In this document: positions 60,852 through 64,000 of the stretch, one piece after another
How the letters are laid out: every line of letters begins with the position of its first letter
Position numbering within the stretch: the stretch's first letter is position 1
Assembly (NCBI GenBank): GCA_024693285.1
Contig: JAILLE010000012.1
Location: forward strand, 62,001 to 126,000
Direction of reading: 5' to 3'
Length of the DNA stretch: 64,000 nt
From: Bacteroidales bacterium
GTDB lineage: Bacteria > Bacteroidota > Bacteroidia > Bacteroidales > UBA932
Made by a program: the position numbers and the translations under genes
The notes under the pieces: model-generated
Seen by the model: the letters and a program-made list of their open reading frames with translations, nothing else
Databases searched by the model: none
Told to the model about the DNA's origin: nothing

Positions 60852-62724
60852 CGTAGTAGTGAAAGCTATTTGCGAACAAATCCAACTGCTGTGGCCGAGT
60901 ATTGTCATACTGCACTCGGTCTATTTCCTCCTTAGATAACATCTTCTGCATCAGCGTCTTGTGCGATTTAATCAAGCCATAGAACTCCTCGTTGGTGATA
61001 GTCATCTTGCGCTTTCTCCTGAAACTGAATATGAAATATGGCGCAAATATCGGATGCAAGGCATACATGTAGTCTTTCGTGTCCGACTTGCTCGATGGCT
61101 TGTTACCAGGTATTCGGATAAATGCCAGATGCATTACACCCGCCCTCAACAATTCATCGTTCTCGGGTGTGATATCACCCTGAATGTAGAACTGGTCAAT
61201 CTCTGGGGCGGTGTGTTCAGACTCAGAAGCAAGCAAATTGAATAGACGCCCCATATTCAGAACAATTTTTATCACATCAGCCCCTCGGTGATGCAAGTTT
61301 TCCAACATCATGAAGTTCTTCTTTCCCACCTCCATTGCAGACTCGGTCTGCACCTTCGGCGGTATAGGCAACAGATAGTTGCTTGTATTGCTGATATGCG
61401 TCAGAAATGCGGTTTTCACCAACTGCATCAAAAAGCGAATGTTCCCATTCGATAGTTTCAAGTAGGTGTTCCAACCCGCATAATACTTCTGGATGCCACT
61501 CTGTCCTCTACCCTTGCGGATTTTGAACAGAATACTATACTTATAGTTGTCATAACGGGTATGCCAAGTGGTCGTATTGTTTTGGTAGTCCTTGACTACA
61601 TCCTCTATAGTCATGCATTGTGTTTCAGCCCAGTATCCCAACATGTACATATATAAAGGTGTAAGGTTCAATTCTATTTTGTTCCCATCTAGATACTCTT
61701 TCACCAGCCGGCAACGATCTTTCCTTTCCACATCCAAAAGAATAGCCTCATCGTCATACGATAGCGATGGAAACAAGTCCGTCATTTCAGGTATTATTTC
61801 ATCCCCCTCCTTCAAAGCAATTAAACGCTGTCTGCACACATCAGAGGCAAAATTGAAGAACATTTGTTCGTTTTCATAAAAATCAGCCTCAATGTCATGG
61901 AGGAAATAATCCTCCGGTTCTTTCAATGGCTCGTGGTCATTCTGGGTGTAGTGGATGCGCCATCCCATCTGCCTGACACCGATTTTGAATGTATAGTTGC
62001 CCGAAGCATGTTTAAGTAGAGTGTTCATCACTATCTGCTGATTGTCATTCAGGTTCTCATACTCGTCTATCAGCAAGAAGAACAGCTTACCTTTAAATTG
62101 TTTCAACCGCAGCACTCGCTCTGTCATAAGGTCGATAGGTTCGGCCTGCATCGACAGCCCTTTGGGCAATCCATCGTCAATGCTGTTCACCGATGCCTGA
62201 AATGTGTATAGTGCCAACTCTATTTCATCATAGAGTTGGTTGATGTCCTGAGCCTTGTTGCTTAGACAAAGCGAAATGGAAATCAACCGACAAGCTTGCT
62301 CAGGTAGTATTTCGTCTTCGGATGAAAGCTCTTTGTGCCATTGCAGGAAACTGACGATTTCCCTACAGGTTATAAGATTGAAGTAGTGTGCATACATTTT
62401 CTGCCATTCCTGATCGGTGAGGTTTTCACCTTCCAATGCACGGACGTGATTGGTGTTTACGCGGTGGTAAATGCCGATAAACTTGTTTTTGTCAAATTCT
62501 TCAATCTGACCGCCTTTCAGAGCATACTGACCCTTGTACGACAAGCCACGCAGTATCGTGGTTTTACCCGACCCGCGGCCTCCTTGTAGCACGTAGGGTT
62601 CCTTACTCTGAAGTTTCATGAAATAGTCTGGTGTGGTGAAAAACTGGAAAATCCTATCCTCAATCCATTCCGCACGGAGCCCACCAAACATTTCATTGAT
62701 TTGCTTTAACTTTTTCTCATTCAT
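60844..62724 (-). CDS. ORC/CDC6-like P-loop ATPase
   Basis: A protein of 626 residues. Walker A GGRGSGKTT near residue 52 and Walker B FFLLIDEYENL near 218 are intact, with an NxxQ-like helix (NDNQQIVMNTLLKHA) and a sensor region (YTFKIGVRQMGWR). The C-terminal 300 residues are helical with a probable winged helix. It resembles the ORC-CDC6 family ATPases annotated in bacterial conflict loci. Starts in a 4-bp overlap with the PRTase-like gene. Confidence 0.82.
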   Translation of the reverse strand: MNEKKLKQINEMFGGLRAEWIEDRIFQFFTTPDYFMKLQSKEPYVLQGGRGSGKTTILRGLSYKGQYALKGGQIEEFDKNKFIGIYHRVNTNHVRALEGENLTDQEWQKMYAHYFNLITCREIVSFLQWHKELSSEDEILPEQACRLISISLCLSNKAQDINQLYDEIELALYTFQASVNSIDDGLPKGLSMQAEPIDLMTERVLRLKQFKGKLFFLLIDEYENLNDNQQIVMNTLLKHASGNYTFKIGVRQMGWRIHYTQNDHEPLKEPEDYFLHDIEADFYENEQMFFNFASDVCRQRLIALKEGDEIIPEMTDLFPSLSYDDEAILLDVERKDRCRLVKEYLDGNKIELNLTPLYMYMLGYWAETQCMTIEDVVKDYQNNTTTWHTRYDNYKYSILFKIRKGRGQSGIQKYYAGWNTYLKLSNGNIRFLMQLVKTAFLTHISNTSNYLLPIPPKVQTESAMEVGKKNFMMLENLHHRGADVIKIVLNMGRLFNLLASESEHTAPEIDQFYIQGDITPENDELLRAGVMHLAFIRIPGNKPSSKSDTKDYMYALHPIFAPYFIFSFRRKRKMTITNEEFYGLIKSHKTLMQKMLSKEEIDRVQYDNTRPQQLDLFANSFHYYDD

Positions 62725-63647
62725 CGGTAGTACTCTTTTTCAATTAACGGATTCCACTTACCCTCTACATGCCAGTAAAAAAAAGAAGGACAGGCATCGG
62801 GCATCCCGTGTTCGAAAGCCAAAGCCAGACCTTGGTTCCTCAAGCCCATCCAGTTCCTTGGGTCAAATTCGTCAGTCATAGGAATTCCCAACTCTTTACT
62901 CTTCCGCTTTATCAGTTCTATTCCTTTTAGGTAAGTATTTGGGTCACCCTTCCAACAGAAGCAATTAGGACTGCTTAAGGAATATTCTTCACCCAGAATA
63001 TGCATGGTTACCAACTGCAATCCATCGCATTTGCCGGTGATTTCCTTGTACCCAATATGATTGATAATCAGCGGTGCATAATACACTTCATGCCTTCCGG
63101 CCTTTACAATATCGTAGAAAGCGGGATAGCCCGCTTCTTTTCTCGCCGGTTTGTTCCATGCTGTGCAGCACTGCAGGCCGGAGCCCACAAAGTCATCTAC
63201 TAAAATAACTTTCAAATTGTCCATTCTTCTCATCATGTCCGAGAGTTCCTTAAAGTCTTTGATGTTACATTCAGGTATATGCAGTACGTCACGCACTTTT
63301 CTAGTGAACAAGTTGCCGCTATCGGTAGGATGTGGATGCTCTCCAGGAATGAAGCTATAGTATATTTGGGTCTTGAACATGTGATGATCCCATGTGGGGG
63401 TCCTCTCTTTTATAAGATAGCCACACTTCCCAATGACGGCAATTAGAAGTTGGTCAACGAGATCGGAAGAATAATAGATGAAGAAGTCTAGAATCTGCTT
63501 GGCAATCTCGCGATCAGCCTCATCGGTAAAATTCTCTAACCAGCGACTGTAATTCAACTTCACAGTCCGCGGCCAGAGGCCCATTTCCTGATAGAATCTT
63601 GCTTTTTCAGTAAATTGGTTTTCCATGTTTTTCTTTGCATCAACCAT
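62721..63647 (-). CDS. Phosphoribosyltransferase-like protein (PRTase-CE type)
   Basis: A protein of 308 residues. The PRPP-loop-like motif VILVDDFVGSGLQ is preceded by a strand-helix fold; after it come CTAW and a long C-terminal part with aromatic and Cys residues (SSPNCFCWKGDPNTYLKG, RNWMGLRNQGLALAFEHGMP). It lacks a base-specific hood typical of salvage enzymes. PRTase-like proteins of this kind have been described beside ORC-like ATPases in predicted conflict systems. Overlaps the membrane gene by 8 bp. Confidence 0.75.
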   Translation of the reverse strand: MVDAKKNMENQFTEKARFYQEMGLWPRTVKLNYSRWLENFTDEADREIAKQILDFFIYYSSDLVDQLLIAVIGKCGYLIKERTPTWDHHMFKTQIYYSFIPGEHPHPTDSGNLFTRKVRDVLHIPECNIKDFKELSDMMRRMDNLKVILVDDFVGSGLQCCTAWNKPARKEAGYPAFYDIVKAGRHEVYYAPLIINHIGYKEITGKCDGLQLVTMHILGEEYSLSSPNCFCWKGDPNTYLKGIELIKRKSKELGIPMTDEFDPRNWMGLRNQGLALAFEHGMPDACPSFFYWHVEGKWNPLIEKEYYR

Positions 63648-64000
63648 TAAACCCAGCCATCGAGTACATCACCACCAACAGAACCAGTATCCCTGTTGCC
63701 AGCCCAGTCATAATGTAAGACACTCGTTTCAGCACCGTCTCATCATTCATGATCCATCCACGAGTGGCAATGATGGCTGCTATCAGCGAGATGCCCACTT
63801 GGGCAAATACAGGACTCAAATCCACCCCATTGCATATCATCTTGCTAGCGATGATGCCAAAAGCAACGAGATACGCCGCAGCAAGTATTACAATCATCCT
63901 ATACCACCATTTCAACGTCCCCGGGACCTTGACATCTATATTGAAACGCACATTTCTTGTCTCTTCGCCGGGTATAATTCGATAGGCCTTTACCTCGGGG
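63640..64000 (-). CDS. Membrane protein, C-terminal part only (cut by window end)
   Basis: The frame is open to the last base; GTG 63951 is not a convincing start because the codons upstream (PEVKAYRIIPGEETRN) continue in the same frame. The visible 119 residues hold three membrane segments (VILAAAYLVAFGIIAS; FAQVGISLIAAIIA; GLATGILVLLVVMY). It ends in an 8-bp overlap with the PRTase-like gene and is first in the visible operon. Family not recognised. Confidence 0.65.
   Translation of the reverse strand, partial: PEVKAYRIIPGEETRNVRFNIDVKVPGTLKWWYRMIVILAAAYLVAFGIIASKMICNGVDLSPVFAQVGISLIAAIIATRGWIMNDETVLKRVSYIMTGLATGILVLLVVMYSMAGFNG

Noticed and set aside
1..64000. CRISPR arrays
   Set aside because: No regularly spaced direct repeats of suitable length were seen.

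Overview
The window reads as a chromosome segment of a member of the order Bacteroidales; I cannot name the genus. Three things point there. Promoters repeatedly match the Bacteroidetes form TTTG-N19/20-TAnnTTTG, and starts lack obvious Shine-Dalgarno sequences. Many genes belong to families typical of the phylum: GH92, GH78, DUF4837, DUF5020, DUF5723, a eukaryote-like NADP isocitrate dehydrogenase and tandem LABN domains. The mobile part carries the usual Bacteroidales mobile-element families (DUF2693-like, DUF4313-like, SAM-like tyrosine integrase). The core (about 10.1-58.6 kb) is visibly GC-rich. The two ends are more AT-rich and hold accessory genes.

Left end (1-10.1 kb): part of an integrated mobile element. 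It carries a truncated single-polypeptide (type ISP-like) restriction enzyme, an XRE regulator with divergent promoters, a plus-strand cassette of small proteins ending in a serine recombinase, a NUMOD4/HNH endonuclease, two unknown proteins, a winged-helix replication-like protein and a tyrosine integrase. The integrase lies beside a repeat-rich region, a probable att end, which abuts the terminator of a host TPR gene.

Core (10.1-58.6 kb): gyrA-TPR; a ClpC-like unfoldase; a REP-associated (RAYT) transposase between REP-like palindromes; a Big2 lipoprotein broken by an in-frame UGA; a GH92/AI-2E/hydrolase/dehydrogenase run; a citrate lyase locus (citD-citE-citF-citX, then citC-citG fused, aconitase, isocitrate dehydrogenase); ruvX-def-phosphohexomutase-M23/LysM; M23-dxr-rseP; a PurF paralogue without its N-terminal Cys plus a membrane phosphoesterase; a two-gene unit of a bifunctional aminolipid acyltransferase and a LABN-CtlX fusion; tRNA-Glu-rpsT-tRNA-Pro; DUF4837; nrdDG; a purine uptake and salvage cluster (DUF5020, NCS2 permease, apt); GH78 and DUF5723.

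Right end (58.6-64 kb): an accessory five-gene operon in which every junction overlaps: membrane protein (cut by the window edge), PRTase-like protein, ORC/CDC6-like ATPase, an unknown two-lobed protein and an N6-adenine-type methyltransferase, closed by a clear terminator. It looks like a little-described anti-phage or conflict system and is the strongest candidate for something new.

Two further points cut across the core genes. Structured palindromic repeats are inserted in frame inside coding genes (citC-citG, citX, the phosphoesterase). The aminolipid synthase is translationally coupled to a membrane-tethered arginine/citrulline-type hydrolase.
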